Positions 47,056 through 55,516 of a stretch of DNA of 64,000 nt are shown here, one piece after another. The translations under genes and the position numbers were made by a program. The stretch is from DATLGB01 sp038232275 (GTDB lineage Bacteria > Actinomycetota > Thermoleophilia > Solirubrobacterales > Solirubrobacteraceae), in NCBI GenBank assembly GCA_038232275.1, contig JBBSIC010000011.1, forward strand, positions 7,201-71,200, written 5' to 3'. Every line of letters starts with the position of its first letter. Positions within the stretch are counted from its first letter, which is position 1. The notes beneath the pieces were generated by a model. The model ran no database searches. It was not told the origin of the DNA and saw only the letters and a program-made list of their open reading frames with translations.

Positions 47056-47463
47056 TCAGGCCGCCGCCGGGACGATCCGCTCGGTCGGATGTGCGGAGCG
47101 GCCGCCGCGAGCGACCTCGACGTAGCGCAGCGTCCGCCGCCCGATGCCGATCTCGTCCCCCGGGACGAGCCGGCGGCGCTGCACGCGCTCGCCGTTGACC
47201 AAGGTGCCGTTGAGGCTGCCGTCGTCGGCGACCTCGGCGCCTCCGCCATTGCTGATGATCACCGCATGACGGCGGGAGACGCTGCCCTCGTCGAAGGCGA
47301 TGTCGGCGGTGTCGCTGCGTCCGATGCGCGTCATGCCAGGGTGCAGGGCGACCAGGACCACCTCCCCGCCGTCGTCGATCGCGAGATAGCGACCCGGTTC
47401 GGGCGGGCGCAGAGCAAGAGAGGCGTGGGTGCGGGAGCGGTGGGTGAGGAAGCGATCGGCCAT
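47056..47463 (-). CDS. FHA-domain protein
   Basis: A 135-residue protein with one forkhead-associated domain at residues 38-115: TRIGRSDTADI, GSVSRRHAVIIS and DGSLNGTLVNGERV are the Gly-Arg-Ser, Ser-Arg-His and Asn-Gly contacts with phosphothreonine. No transmembrane or kinase part. The C-terminus has basic residues (RRTLRYVEVARGGRS). It presumably reads phosphorylation by a Ser/Thr kinase encoded elsewhere. It faces away from the divergent membrane-protein gene at 47608. Confidence 0.9.
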   Translation of the reverse strand: MADRFLTHRSRTHASLALRPPEPGRYLAIDDGGEVVLVALHPGMTRIGRSDTADIAFDEGSVSRRHAVIISNGGGAEVADDGSLNGTLVNGERVQRRRLVPGDEIGIGRRTLRYVEVARGGRSAHPTERIVPAAA

Positions 47464-47607
47464 GAGGCAATGGTCCTCCCCGAGTGCGAAGGGCTCCTAA
47501 GGCTCAACGTGGGATCGGCTGGGAAAGGGGGACGGTCGCGGATGGGGTCGAGGTCGTCGCGCCGCGGGACGCGGTGGCCATGGCGCGAAGCTACCCTTGG
47601 CGTCCGC

Positions 47608-49608
47608 ATGAGCGCGCCCACCACGGACCGCACCGCCGGCGGGGAAGCGGCGCTGCCGTCCCACCCGGCTCCAGCCGCTCGGCGGCGACGGCTGCCCCAG
47701 CCCAAGCCGCGCTGGGCGGCGGTCGCGATCGGGCTGTTCGTGCTCGGCGCGTCGTCCGATCTCGCCCTGCCGCCGCGCCACGACGCGCTCGACGCGATCC
47801 CGGACACGCTGCGCGCGCTGCTCGCCGCCGTGCTGGTCTTCGGCGTCACGGGCCTGGGGGTCACGCGGCGTTTGCTGCCGGCGTCGCTGCGCCCGCGCGA
47901 GGCGCTGTGGGTGCTGCCCACCGGCGCGTGCGTGACTGGCCTGGCGCTGATGGCGCTGGGCTTTCTCGCCGTGCCCTTCGCCGTGAGCCTGGTCGCCGTG
48001 CTCGTGGCCGGGCTGGCTCTGTCGGTGACGAGCGTGCGGCGCGACGGGCCGCCGGCGCTGGGCCCGCGGCCGGAGCTCGGCTGGCCCCTGTTCCTCGCGG
48101 CGATGGTCATCGCCGTCGCGCTCATCCCGATGGTGGTCAAGCTGCACATGGCCGGCGTGACCGGCGAGGGATCCGACGCGCACATGGCCGCGGGCAGCGC
48201 CAACTTCCTCCAGCACGCCTATCCGACCTCGTCGGACCCGTCGCTGCCGTTTGACCGCATGCCGCTGCTGTGGAAGTCGCGCTACCCGATCTACTACGCG
48301 TTCGGCGCGGTCGCCCAGGTCTCCGGGCTGCAGAGCTGGCAGGTGCTCGCCCCGCTGGCGGCGGTCCTGCTCGGGCTGGCGGCGCTTGGCATGTTCCTCG
48401 TGGCGCGCGACCTGCTCGGCGCGCCGCTCGCCGTCGCGGCCGCCGCCATGGGCTTCGCGGGCTTTGACCGCATGGCTCTGCACACCGGGCTGAACCCGTA
48501 CATGAACCAGACCTGGGGCTACATGGCGATGCCCTTCGCGCTCGTGCTCGCGTGGGCGCTGGTGCGGCCCGGCGAGCCGCGCCAGGACCGCCGGCGCACC
48601 GGCGCCCTGCTCGCGATCTTCCTCGCGCTCGTGGTGTTCGCCTACCCGCTCGCCGCGCCGTTCGCGATGCTGCCCCTGGTCGTATTTGCCTGGCGGGAGC
48701 GCAAGCGGCGCCTGCGGGCCGGCGTCCCGATCCCGCGGCTGCGCAGCCTCTGGCGCGGCCCGAAGTCCCTGCTGTACCTGATCCCCGCGGCCGCGCTGCT
48801 GGCCGTCCCGGCGCGCGGCGTGATGGAGAAGGTCTACTCGGCCGGGCAGCTCTCGCTGGATCCGAGCAAGAGCCTGATCGGCTGGGCCGGAGACATCCGG
48901 GCCTTCATCCCGATGAACTACTTCATCAACCTGCCGCTCGGGAGGGTCTTCGAGCTGGTGATGATCCCGATCGTCATCCTCGCCTACCAAGAGCTGCGCC
49001 GCCAGCCGCGCGAGCTGCTCTACGGGCTGGGCGGCGTGCTGGCCTTCGGCCTGATCGAGGCGGCGATCTTTCGCAAGCGCGACTACGGCTTCTACTTTCA
49101 CTTCAAGGTCCTGGCCTTCGTCGCGCCGCTGCTGCTGGTCATCGCGGCCGTCGCGGCGGCTCGCATCCGGCGCTGGGGACCGTGGCTGCTGGCGGCCTTC
49201 GCCGTCTTCACCGCCTTCGCCGCGCGCCAGGAGCTGAAGGCGACGGGGCTCCAGCTCGGCAAGCCCACGACGGCGCTGGCCGCCTGGGCGAGGGGGCTGC
49301 CACCCGGCGCTTCGATCCGGCTCGACATGACGGGCGGCCAGCAGCTGTGGGGCGCGTACTTCCTGGCGGACCGCCGCGTGTGCTCCGCGCATCCGCTGCT
49401 CAAGACCGACTACCCCCACGTGCCCTTCTCGCGCAAGGCCGACTACGTCGTCGTCGCCACGGGCACGTCCCGCCCGCCCGAGGCGATCGGCGCCGCGCTG
49501 CGCGCCAACGACGGCTACCACCTCTACAAGCTGGACCCGGCGATGCCCGGCCCGGACCGCTGCTCGCAGGAGCAGGTCAGCCGGATCTCGCAGGACAAGA
49601 TCGGCTGA
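47608..49608 (+). CDS. Large multi-pass membrane protein (GT-C-like) of the polysaccharide locus
   Basis: A 666-residue protein with 12 or more hydrophobic segments, e.g. RWAAVAIGLFVLGASSD, LLAAVLVFGVTGLGV, TGLALMALGFLAVPFAVSL, PLFLAAMVIAVALIPMVV, VLAPLAAVLLGLAALGMFLVA, GALLAIFLALVVFAYPLAAP. A loop after the early helices carries GEGSDAHMAAGSANFLQHAYP. The C-terminal 100 residues appear soluble and outside (ADRRVCSAHPLLKTDYPHVPF). GT-C glycosyltransferases and O-antigen polymerase-type proteins share such shapes, but I see no decisive motif, so substrate and reaction are open. ATG 47608 was chosen as the first start followed by a hydrophilic N-tail. It precedes a methyltransferase gene by 14 bases. 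Confidence 0.75.
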   Translation: MSAPTTDRTAGGEAALPSHPAPAARRRRLPQPKPRWAAVAIGLFVLGASSDLALPPRHDALDAIPDTLRALLAAVLVFGVTGLGVTRRLLPASLRPREALWVLPTGACVTGLALMALGFLAVPFAVSLVAVLVAGLALSVTSVRRDGPPALGPRPELGWPLFLAAMVIAVALIPMVVKLHMAGVTGEGSDAHMAAGSANFLQHAYPTSSDPSLPFDRMPLLWKSRYPIYYAFGAVAQVSGLQSWQVLAPLAAVLLGLAALGMFLVARDLLGAPLAVAAAAMGFAGFDRMALHTGLNPYMNQTWGYMAMPFALVLAWALVRPGEPRQDRRRTGALLAIFLALVVFAYPLAAPFAMLPLVVFAWRERKRRLRAGVPIPRLRSLWRGPKSLLYLIPAAALLAVPARGVMEKVYSAGQLSLDPSKSLIGWAGDIRAFIPMNYFINLPLGRVFELVMIPIVILAYQELRRQPRELLYGLGGVLAFGLIEAAIFRKRDYGFYFHFKVLAFVAPLLLVIAAVAAARIRRWGPWLLAAFAVFTAFAARQELKATGLQLGKPTTALAAWARGLPPGASIRLDMTGGQQLWGAYFLADRRVCSAHPLLKTDYPHVPFSRKADYVVVATGTSRPPEAIGAALRANDGYHLYKLDPAMPGPDRCSQEQVSRISQDKIG

Positions 49609-49622
49609 GGCGGTGTCTCGGT

Positions 49623-50375
49623 GTGAAGAAGCCGGACGTTGATCGCCGGGAGTGGGACCAGCTCGCACGCGAAGACCCGATGTGGGCGGTGTGCAGCGAT
49701 CCGTCGCGTCCAGGTGCGTGGGACCAGGATGCCTTCTTCGCCACCGGAGAGGCGGAGATCGCCGGCCTGCTGGCCGGGCTCGAAGAGCACGGGCTGCTGC
49801 CGCGGGCGGGGCGCGCGCTGGACTTCGGCTGCGGCCTGGGTCGGCTGACACGCGCGCTCGGCTCGCGCTTCGACGAAGCGGTGGGGGTGGACATCTCGCG
49901 TGAGATGGTGCGCACGGCCGGGCAGCTGAACGCGGCGTTTGCAAACTGCCGGTTCGTCGCCAACGACCGCAGCGACCTCGCCATGTTCGACAGCGGGTCG
50001 TTCGATCTCGTCGTCAGCCTGATCACCCTGCAGCACCTGTCCTCTCCCGACGCGGTCCGCGGATACCTGCGGGAGTTCGTGCGCGTCACCTCCGCGGGCG
50101 GGGCGATGGTGTTCCAGATCCCCGCGCGCGTGGGGTGGCAGGTGCGCTGGCATCCGCTCCGGCTGCTCAACCGGCTGGTCCGCGCGCTGCCCGCCGCACC
50201 GGGCTGGGCGCTGCGGCGGCTGATGCCCTGGAGCATGCGGCTCGTCGCCCTTTCGGAGGATCTTGTGCGCTCCACGGTCGTCGGTGCCGGAGCCGACCTC
50301 GTGACGTCCTTCCCCGACCGGCGGACCGGGAGCGATGCGGTGCCGAGCCGGGTGTACGTGGCGCGGCGCGTCTAG
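49623..50375 (+). CDS. Class I SAM-dependent methyltransferase
   Basis: A 250-residue methyltransferase starting at GTG. Motif I is ALDFGCGLGRLTRALG (residues 64-79), motif II is EAVGVDISREMVRTAGQ, and later blocks are FVANDRSDLAMF, FDLVVSLITLQHLSS and EFVRVTSAGGAMVFQIP. A long helical C-terminus follows with RWHPLRLLNRLVRAL. A Trp-rich N-tail (EWDQLAREDPMWAVCSD) precedes the domain. It probably methylates a sugar in the polysaccharide. Its stop overlaps the convergent FkbM gene. Confidence 0.88.
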   Translation: MKKPDVDRREWDQLAREDPMWAVCSDPSRPGAWDQDAFFATGEAEIAGLLAGLEEHGLLPRAGRALDFGCGLGRLTRALGSRFDEAVGVDISREMVRTAGQLNAAFANCRFVANDRSDLAMFDSGSFDLVVSLITLQHLSSPDAVRGYLREFVRVTSAGGAMVFQIPARVGWQVRWHPLRLLNRLVRALPAAPGWALRRLMPWSMRLVALSEDLVRSTVVGAGADLVTSFPDRRTGSDAVPSRVYVARRV

Positions 50376-51277
50376 TCCCCCGGGTGCTCGGCCGGCAGCG
50401 CGAGCGCGTGCGCCGACGGCGCGTGCTGGTCCTCGACGGAGCGCGGGCCCTCGAGGTTGATGACGCGGTAGCCGTGCTCGCGCAGGAAGGCGGCGACCTC
50501 GACGTGGGTGCCGTGAAGCTCGCAGATGATCGCGGGGCGGTGCTCGGCCAGCGTCGCGACCATGCCCTGCAGAACCGCGAGCTCGGCGCCCTCGACGTCG
50601 ATCTTGACGACGGTCGGTGGGCGCACCTCCCCGGACGCGACCAGGTCGTCGATCGCGACGAGCTCGATGTCGATGACCGACTCGGTGTACGGGTGCTCGC
50701 CGTACTCGATGAGCTTGGACCACGACTGGTCGTCGACGACCTGCAGCCGGCCCGTGCCGGCCCTGTTGGCGACGGCCTTCTCGATCACGGTGAGGTTCGG
50801 GATCACGTTGAGCGCCGCGTTGCGGCGGATCTCGGCGGCGTTGTCGGGCGTCGGCTCGAACGCGTAGGCGTGGCCCGCCTCGAAGCCCGAAAGGTGCGCG
50901 CCGAGCATGGCGAAGAAGCCGACGTTGGCGCCGATGTCGTAGAACACGCCGCCGGTGCCGAGGTGGCGCAGCATCGCCTCCTGCACGGACTGCTCGAGGT
51001 TGCCGAAGGCGAGCGAGCCGATGTGGGCGTGCGAGAGCGGGATGCCGCTCATGTCCAGGCGCAGGCCGCCGCCGAGGCCCATCGGGACGACGATCGAGCC
51101 GCCGGCCATCCAGCGCAGAAACGGCCGCAGGGCCATCCCCGCGGGCCCGGGCGAGGCGGCCTTCGCGGCCAGCTCGCGCAGCTTGGGGTGACCGAGGCGC
51201 ACCAGGCGCCGGACCACGAAGCCGCGATTGAAGCCCGCGCGGCTGACTGCGTACTTGAGACGCTCGGCGGGGCTCAC
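50372..51277 (-). CDS. FkbM-family methyltransferase
   Basis: A 301-residue O-methyltransferase. The SAM motif is VFYDIGANVGFFAMLGAH (residues about 111-128), followed by YAFEPTPDNAAEIRRNAALN and VVKIDVEGAELAVLQGM, the FkbM Asp-Val-Glu-Gly signature. The N-terminal region is helical and basic. The GTG start overlaps the stop of the upstream glycosyltransferase gene (GTGA), so the pair is co-translated. FkbM proteins methylate sugar hydroxyls in surface glycans and natural products, in line with this locus. Confidence 0.92.
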   Translation of the reverse strand: MSPAERLKYAVSRAGFNRGFVVRRLVRLGHPKLRELAAKAASPGPAGMALRPFLRWMAGGSIVVPMGLGGGLRLDMSGIPLSHAHIGSLAFGNLEQSVQEAMLRHLGTGGVFYDIGANVGFFAMLGAHLSGFEAGHAYAFEPTPDNAAEIRRNAALNVIPNLTVIEKAVANRAGTGRLQVVDDQSWSKLIEYGEHPYTESVIDIELVAIDDLVASGEVRPPTVVKIDVEGAELAVLQGMVATLAEHRPAIICELHGTHVEVAAFLREHGYRVINLEGPRSVEDQHAPSAHALALPAEHPGD

Positions 51278-52320
51278 GCGGCCGCCAGCTCTTCCAGTCG
51301 CGAGCGCATCTGCGAGGCCACGCGGGGCGCGGCGTAGTGGTCAAGGCGCGCATCGCCGCGCGGCGTGAGCGCGGTGCGCAGCGACGGGTCGCTGACGGCG
51401 ACGTGCAGCAGCTCGGCGACGACGGGCAGGTCGTCGCCGGCGTCGAGCAGCATGCCCGCGTCGCCGACGACCTCGGGGATGCCGCCGACCGCGCGGGAGA
51501 TGATCGGGACGCCGAAGTGAAACGCCTCCAGCAGCGGGATGCAGAAGCCCTCGTGCTCGGACAGGCACAGGAAGGCGTGCGCCGAGCGGAACCGCTCGTG
51601 CAGCTGGTCGGCTCCGATCGCGTTCTCGAAGCTGACCGCGCCGGGCGCGACCTCCTCGGCGAGCTGGCGCAGCCGCTTCTCGAAGTCCGACGATATGGGG
51701 ACGCCGATGAGCACCAGGCGCGCGTCGGGGGCGTGCAGGCGCCGGTACAGGCCGAAGGCGCGGATGACCAGATCCTGGCGCTTGTGCGGGGCCAGCCGCC
51801 CGACGAAGAGGATCGTCGGCGGGCCCTGCGGCGGCCCGCCGGGCGCGGGGAGCCGGGAGCGGTCGAAGAGGATCGGGATCACGTCGGGATCGGCGACGCC
51901 GCCGGCCTGCAGCTCGTCGGCGTTGAACCGCGACACGCCCGCCGCGATGTCCGCTCGGCCGGCGATCTTCATCAGCTGCGCCGGGGCGAGCGAGCAGCGC
52001 ACGCCCTCGCTCGGCTCCAGCTCCCAGAAGTAGCGGGCCGGGGTGATGTTGTGCGACAGGACCAAGAAGCGTGACGGCGGGCTGACGAGGCGCTCGAGGC
52101 CGGGAGCATAGCCCGAGTAGTGCACCAGGACGGGCTCGCCCCGGGCGGGCCGGAAGGCCTTCAGCGGGCGGATCGCGTGGCGGTCCATGCCTGGCGCGAG
52201 CACCTCGGCGTAGTCCTCGCCGGCCCAGCCCCAGCTGGCGAACCTGCGCCGCCAGGCCAGCCCCTGGTTGGTGACCGCGTCCACCGGGCCGGCGGCGCAC
52301 AGCAGCTGGTGGACTCGCAT
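51274..52320 (-). CDS. Family 4 glycosyltransferase
   Basis: A 348-residue GT-B-fold enzyme. The N-domain starts MRVHQLLCAAGPVDAVTNQG and the C-domain has PPTILFVGRLAPHKRQDLVIRAF (UDP-sugar-binding strand and loop), ARLVLIGVP and the EX7E motif in LSEHEGFCIPLLEAFHFGVPIISR. ATG 52320 was picked because it places the typical first strand at the N-terminus. It would retain the sugar's anomeric configuration while extending the glycan. The FkbM gene overlaps its end; the coiled-coil gene ends five bases before it. Confidence 0.92.
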   Translation of the reverse strand: MRVHQLLCAAGPVDAVTNQGLAWRRRFASWGWAGEDYAEVLAPGMDRHAIRPLKAFRPARGEPVLVHYSGYAPGLERLVSPPSRFLVLSHNITPARYFWELEPSEGVRCSLAPAQLMKIAGRADIAAGVSRFNADELQAGGVADPDVIPILFDRSRLPAPGGPPQGPPTILFVGRLAPHKRQDLVIRAFGLYRRLHAPDARLVLIGVPISSDFEKRLRQLAEEVAPGAVSFENAIGADQLHERFRSAHAFLCLSEHEGFCIPLLEAFHFGVPIISRAVGGIPEVVGDAGMLLDAGDDLPVVAELLHVAVSDPSLRTALTPRGDARLDHYAAPRVASQMRSRLEELAAA

Positions 52321-52325
52321 CCCGG

Positions 52326-52730
52326 CTATCGACCCGAGGCTTCGCCGTCGGGTGCGCCCGGGACAGGTCCCGGCGTGGAGCGCTTCCGCAGCTGCTCCTC
52401 GAGGTCGCGCACGCGGTCCTCGAGGTTGAGGATGTGCGCCGTGGCCTGGGCGTTGTAGCGGCTCTCCTGGGCGATCGCCTCGCCGATGTACTGGCGCAGG
52501 GAGCGGATCAGCAGCCGCTTGACGACCGTGATCGGGGCGCCGAGCCGGCGCGTGGAGTACACGCGCTCGATGTCCGGGGCGATCAGCGACCACTCCACAA
52601 GGCGCGTCTGCGAGATGCGCGTGACCGGCGACGCGTCCAGCGACGGGTCGGCCTCCTCGTAGAGCCCGCGCTCGCGCCCCGCGGCCGCGGCGGCGCGCGC
52701 CCGCGCGAGCGCCTGCGCCGGCTCGGTCAT
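52326..52730 (-). CDS. Coiled-coil protein of the polysaccharide cluster
   Basis: A 134-residue soluble protein without a known domain. The N-terminus is Ala/Arg-rich (ALARARAAAAAGRERGLYEE). A middle block LVEWSLIAPDIERVYSTRRLGAP is followed by VVKRLLIRSLRQYIGEAIAQESRYNAQATAHILNLEDRVRDLEEQLRK, a likely amphipathic helix plus coiled coil. The tail is Pro/Gly-rich. It sits between the ABC ATPase gene (overlapping by four bases) and a GT4 gene. Similar short coiled-coil proteins in glycan clusters can act as chain-length rulers or scaffold for transferases; that role is only a suggestion. Confidence 0.7.
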   Translation of the reverse strand: MTEPAQALARARAAAAAGRERGLYEEADPSLDASPVTRISQTRLVEWSLIAPDIERVYSTRRLGAPITVVKRLLIRSLRQYIGEAIAQESRYNAQATAHILNLEDRVRDLEEQLRKRSTPGPVPGAPDGEASGR

Positions 52731-53911
52731 GCGCCGACCGCCGTCTGTAGCGACCAGGCCCCGCGCAGGTCGGCGACGCCCTCGGCCCCGGGCGTCGCGG
52801 CGACGGAGAGCCCGACGAGGCGGTCGATGCCCGGGTCGGGGTCGCCCGCCTCGTGCACGCCGATGACGAGGTCGTAGTCGCCGCCGAGCAGGTTCAGGCG
52901 CGGCACGTCGAAGGTCAGCCGGCCGGGGCGGCCGCCGAGGTCGACGTCCTCGCCCGCCTTGAACACGGGCTGGCCGGAGGACTGGCGCAGCTCGAAGACG
53001 ACCCGGCAGGGCTGCGCGCCCGGCCGCACGCCGAGCCCGAGCACGAGGCGCAGCGGCTCCCCTGGTGAGAACACGCTGCGGCGCCGCCCCTCGCCGTCCT
53101 GCAGGGCGACGTCCTCGACGAACACGCGGCGGTGCTCGCTCGGCCGGCGCTCGGTGGTGCCCTCCCCGGTCTCGGTGCCGAGCATCTCGTGGTAGTGCAG
53201 CAGGCCCTCCGCCGTCGGCCCGTCGAAGACGACCCGGCCGCTGTCGAGCACGACGATGCGCTGGCAGGTGCGTTCGATCGCCGCCGGCGCGTGCGAGACG
53301 AGCACGAGCGTCGCGCCGGCCACGATGCGCTCGGAGATCCGGCGCAGGCACTTGCGCTGGAAGGCCTCGTCGCCCACGGCCAGCACCTCGTCGATCAGCA
53401 GCACGTCGGCGTCGAGGTGCGCGGCGATCGAGAAGCCGAGCCGCACCAGCATGCCGCTCGAGTACGCCTTGACCGGGACGTCGATGAAGTCGCCGAGCTC
53501 AGAGAACGCGATCATGTCGGGCAGCCGCTGCTCGATGTCGCGCTTGCCCATGCCGTTCAGCGCGCCGTTGAGCCGGATGTTCTCGCGGCCGGTGAACTCG
53601 CGCCCGAAGCCCGCCCCGAGCTCGATCAGCGTGGCGACGCGGCCGCCGCAGTCCGCCGTGCCCTTATCCAGCGGGACGATGCCCGCGAGGACGCGCAGCG
53701 TCGACGTCTTGCCCGCGCCGTTGCGCCCGACGATGCCGACCGTCTCCCCGGGCGCCACGCGCAGGTCGACGCCCGCCAGCGCCTGCACCTGGTCCAGCGG
53801 GCGGGCGGTCCGCCGCGTGAAGAGCTCCTTCAGCGTGCGCCCGCGGTCCGCCCCGATCTTGAACGCGCGCCAGGCGTCGGCCAGCACGATCTCGCCAGGC
53901 TCCGCGCTCAC
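52727..53911 (-). CDS. ABC transporter ATPase for polysaccharide export (Wzt/TagH type)
   Basis: A 394-residue ATPase with GTG start. The nucleotide-binding domain (1-250) has GIVGRNGAGKTSTLRVLAG (Walker A), AYSSGMLVRLGFSIAAHL (signature), VLLIDEVLAVGD (Walker B) and VLVSHAPAAIERTC (H-loop). GAGFGREFTGRENIRLNG is the Wzt/TagH-specific insert. Residues about 260-390 form a beta-sandwich (FVEDVALQDGEGRRRSVF, PGEPLRLVLGLGV, RLTFDVPRLNLLGGDYDL) like the glycan-binding C-domain of Wzt, which recognises the polymer's terminal modification. The permease gene overlaps its start by four bases (GTGA). Confidence 0.94.
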   Translation of the reverse strand: MSAEPGEIVLADAWRAFKIGADRGRTLKELFTRRTARPLDQVQALAGVDLRVAPGETVGIVGRNGAGKTSTLRVLAGIVPLDKGTADCGGRVATLIELGAGFGREFTGRENIRLNGALNGMGKRDIEQRLPDMIAFSELGDFIDVPVKAYSSGMLVRLGFSIAAHLDADVLLIDEVLAVGDEAFQRKCLRRISERIVAGATLVLVSHAPAAIERTCQRIVVLDSGRVVFDGPTAEGLLHYHEMLGTETGEGTTERRPSEHRRVFVEDVALQDGEGRRRSVFSPGEPLRLVLGLGVRPGAQPCRVVFELRQSSGQPVFKAGEDVDLGGRPGRLTFDVPRLNLLGGDYDLVIGVHEAGDPDPGIDRLVGLSVAATPGAEGVADLRGAWSLQTAVGA

Positions 53912-54684
53912 AGGATCACCGCCAGCTCGCCCTCGAGGCGGCGGAAGACGAGGCGGCCGACCACGACCGCGATCACCGTCGCGGCGGCCACGTAGGCCAG
54001 GGTGGCCAGGCCGGGCGCGGCGCCGCTGTAGAGCACCGCGCGCACGGCCTCGATGAAGGGCGCGACCGGGTTCCCCCAGCGCAGCAGCGCCTCGGCCGTG
54101 TCGTGGCCGGCGAGGCCCGGGAGGTCCTGCACGCGAAAGAAGATCGGCGTGAGGAAAAACCACGGCAGCAGGGCCGCGCCGAGCACCGGCTGGACGTCGC
54201 GGAAGTAGGCGTGCGCGACGCTGACGATCAGCGCCAGGCCGAGCGCGAAGGCGTACAGGCACGCCACGATCGGCAGCAGGAGCAGCAGCGCGGGGTCGAG
54301 CGTCCCGCGCACGATCACGGCGACCGGGGCGACGATCGCCAGCAGCACCGCGAACGGCACGAGCTGGACGCTGACGACGGCCGCCGGCACCGTCTCGCGC
54401 GGGAAGCGGACCTTGGAGACCAGGGACGCCTGCTCGACCAGCGACGTCGCCGACGCGAGCAGCGACTGGGAGAAGAACGTCCACACGATCAGCCCGACGA
54501 ACAGAAACAGCGGGTAGTCCGGGATGTGCACGGCCTTCAGCAGCGACCGGAACATCACGGCGTAGACGGCCATCAGCACGAGCGGGTTGACGAGGTACCA
54601 CAGCACCCCCAGCGCCGAGCCCTTGTACTTCGAGCGCAGCTCCCGGCGGACCATCTGCTCGAACAGGTAGCGGTACCGCAGCAC
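53908..54684 (-). CDS. ABC-2 type polysaccharide export permease (Wzm/TagG type)
   Basis: A 258-residue permease with GTG start. An amphipathic N-helix MVRRELRSKYKGSALGVLWYLVNPL leads into six hydrophobic helices (VLMAVYAVMFRSLLK, LFLFVGLIVWTFFSQSLLAS, VQLVPFAVLLAIVAPVAVIV, LLLLLPIVACLYAFALGLALIV, GAALLPWFFLTPIFFR, GLATLAYVAAATVIAVVVG). The EARD-like helix and FLTPIFFRVQDLPG loop are usual. It forms the membrane channel with the Wzt-like ATPase. The wecG/tagA-type gene ends three bases before it. Confidence 0.93.
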   Translation of the reverse strand: MLRYRYLFEQMVRRELRSKYKGSALGVLWYLVNPLVLMAVYAVMFRSLLKAVHIPDYPLFLFVGLIVWTFFSQSLLASATSLVEQASLVSKVRFPRETVPAAVVSVQLVPFAVLLAIVAPVAVIVRGTLDPALLLLLPIVACLYAFALGLALIVSVAHAYFRDVQPVLGAALLPWFFLTPIFFRVQDLPGLAGHDTAEALLRWGNPVAPFIEAVRAVLYSGAAPGLATLAYVAAATVIAVVVGRLVFRRLEGELAVIL

Positions 54685-54687
54685 CGG

Positions 54688-55491
54688 CTACTCGCCGCGG
54701 CGGTCGCGCGCCTCGGCCATCACCCGGGATAAGAAGACCGGGTTGCCGAGCAGGTAGCGCCGCCACATCCGCTGCGGCTCGACGCCGAGCCGGAAGATCC
54801 ATTCGAGCCCGTTGTCGGCCAGCCAGCCCGGGGCGCGCGGGATGCGCCCCGACACGTAGTCGAACAGCGCGCCGACGGTCCAGAACACGTCGACGTCGAG
54901 CCGGTCGAAGTGCTCCTGGACCCAGTGCTCCTGCTTGGGGGTGCCCATGCCGACCAGCAGGATGTCCGGCTGGCGCGCGTTGATGTCCTCCACCACGCGC
55001 TCGGCGTGGGGGGAGCCGATGGGAAAGAAGCCGTGGTGCGAGCCGGCCACGCGCAGCCGGGGATACCAGCGCTTGAGGCGGTCGGCGGCCTCGTGCGCGA
55101 TCCCGGGCTCTGAGCCCAGCAGGTAGACCGATCGCTCGCTCTCCTCGCACAGGGCGGCGAGCGTCCAGACCCAGTCGGCGCCCGTCATGCGGTGCGGCGT
55201 GGGCAGCTCGAGCGCCTTGGCCGCGATGCGCACGCCGTAGCCGTCGCAGTAGACGAGGTCTGAGTCCTGCAGCGCGGCGCGCAGCTCCGGCCGCTCCTGG
55301 GACTGGTTGAGCACGTGCGCGTTGACGTACATCACCCGCCGGGGACGGCCCGATCCGACCCAGCCCGTCACCATCCGCAGCAGCTCGTCGGGGCGGCCGA
55401 GATCGATCGGGATCTCGAAGATCCGCGACTTGGGACGGCTCCCGTTGCGATCGGTCCCGGTGTCGGCTGTGGGGGCGGGGCTCGGCAGCAC
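54688..55491 (-). CDS. WecG/TagA/CpsF-family glycosyltransferase (GT26)
   Basis: A 267-residue enzyme with the family blocks RRVMYVNAHVLNQSQERPELR, LVYCDGYGVRIAAKALELPTPHRMTGAD (catalytic Asp and Thr), SVYLLGSEPGIAHEAADRLKRWYP, RQPDILLVGMGTPKQEHWVQEH and WTVGALFDYVSGRIPRAPGWL, near the membrane-binding C-terminal GLEWIFRLGVEPQRMWRRY. GT26 enzymes add N-acetylmannosamine-type sugars to a lipid-linked GlcNAc. GTG start at 55491; a Ser/Pro-rich tail of 20 residues precedes the fold. It shares a 25-bp intergenic region with the divergent GT4 gene. Confidence 0.92.
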   Translation of the reverse strand: MLPSPAPTADTGTDRNGSRPKSRIFEIPIDLGRPDELLRMVTGWVGSGRPRRVMYVNAHVLNQSQERPELRAALQDSDLVYCDGYGVRIAAKALELPTPHRMTGADWVWTLAALCEESERSVYLLGSEPGIAHEAADRLKRWYPRLRVAGSHHGFFPIGSPHAERVVEDINARQPDILLVGMGTPKQEHWVQEHFDRLDVDVFWTVGALFDYVSGRIPRAPGWLADNGLEWIFRLGVEPQRMWRRYLLGNPVFLSRVMAEARDRRGE

Positions 55492-55516
55492 TGGCAGGGT
55501 GGCATGGTACGCCGTC

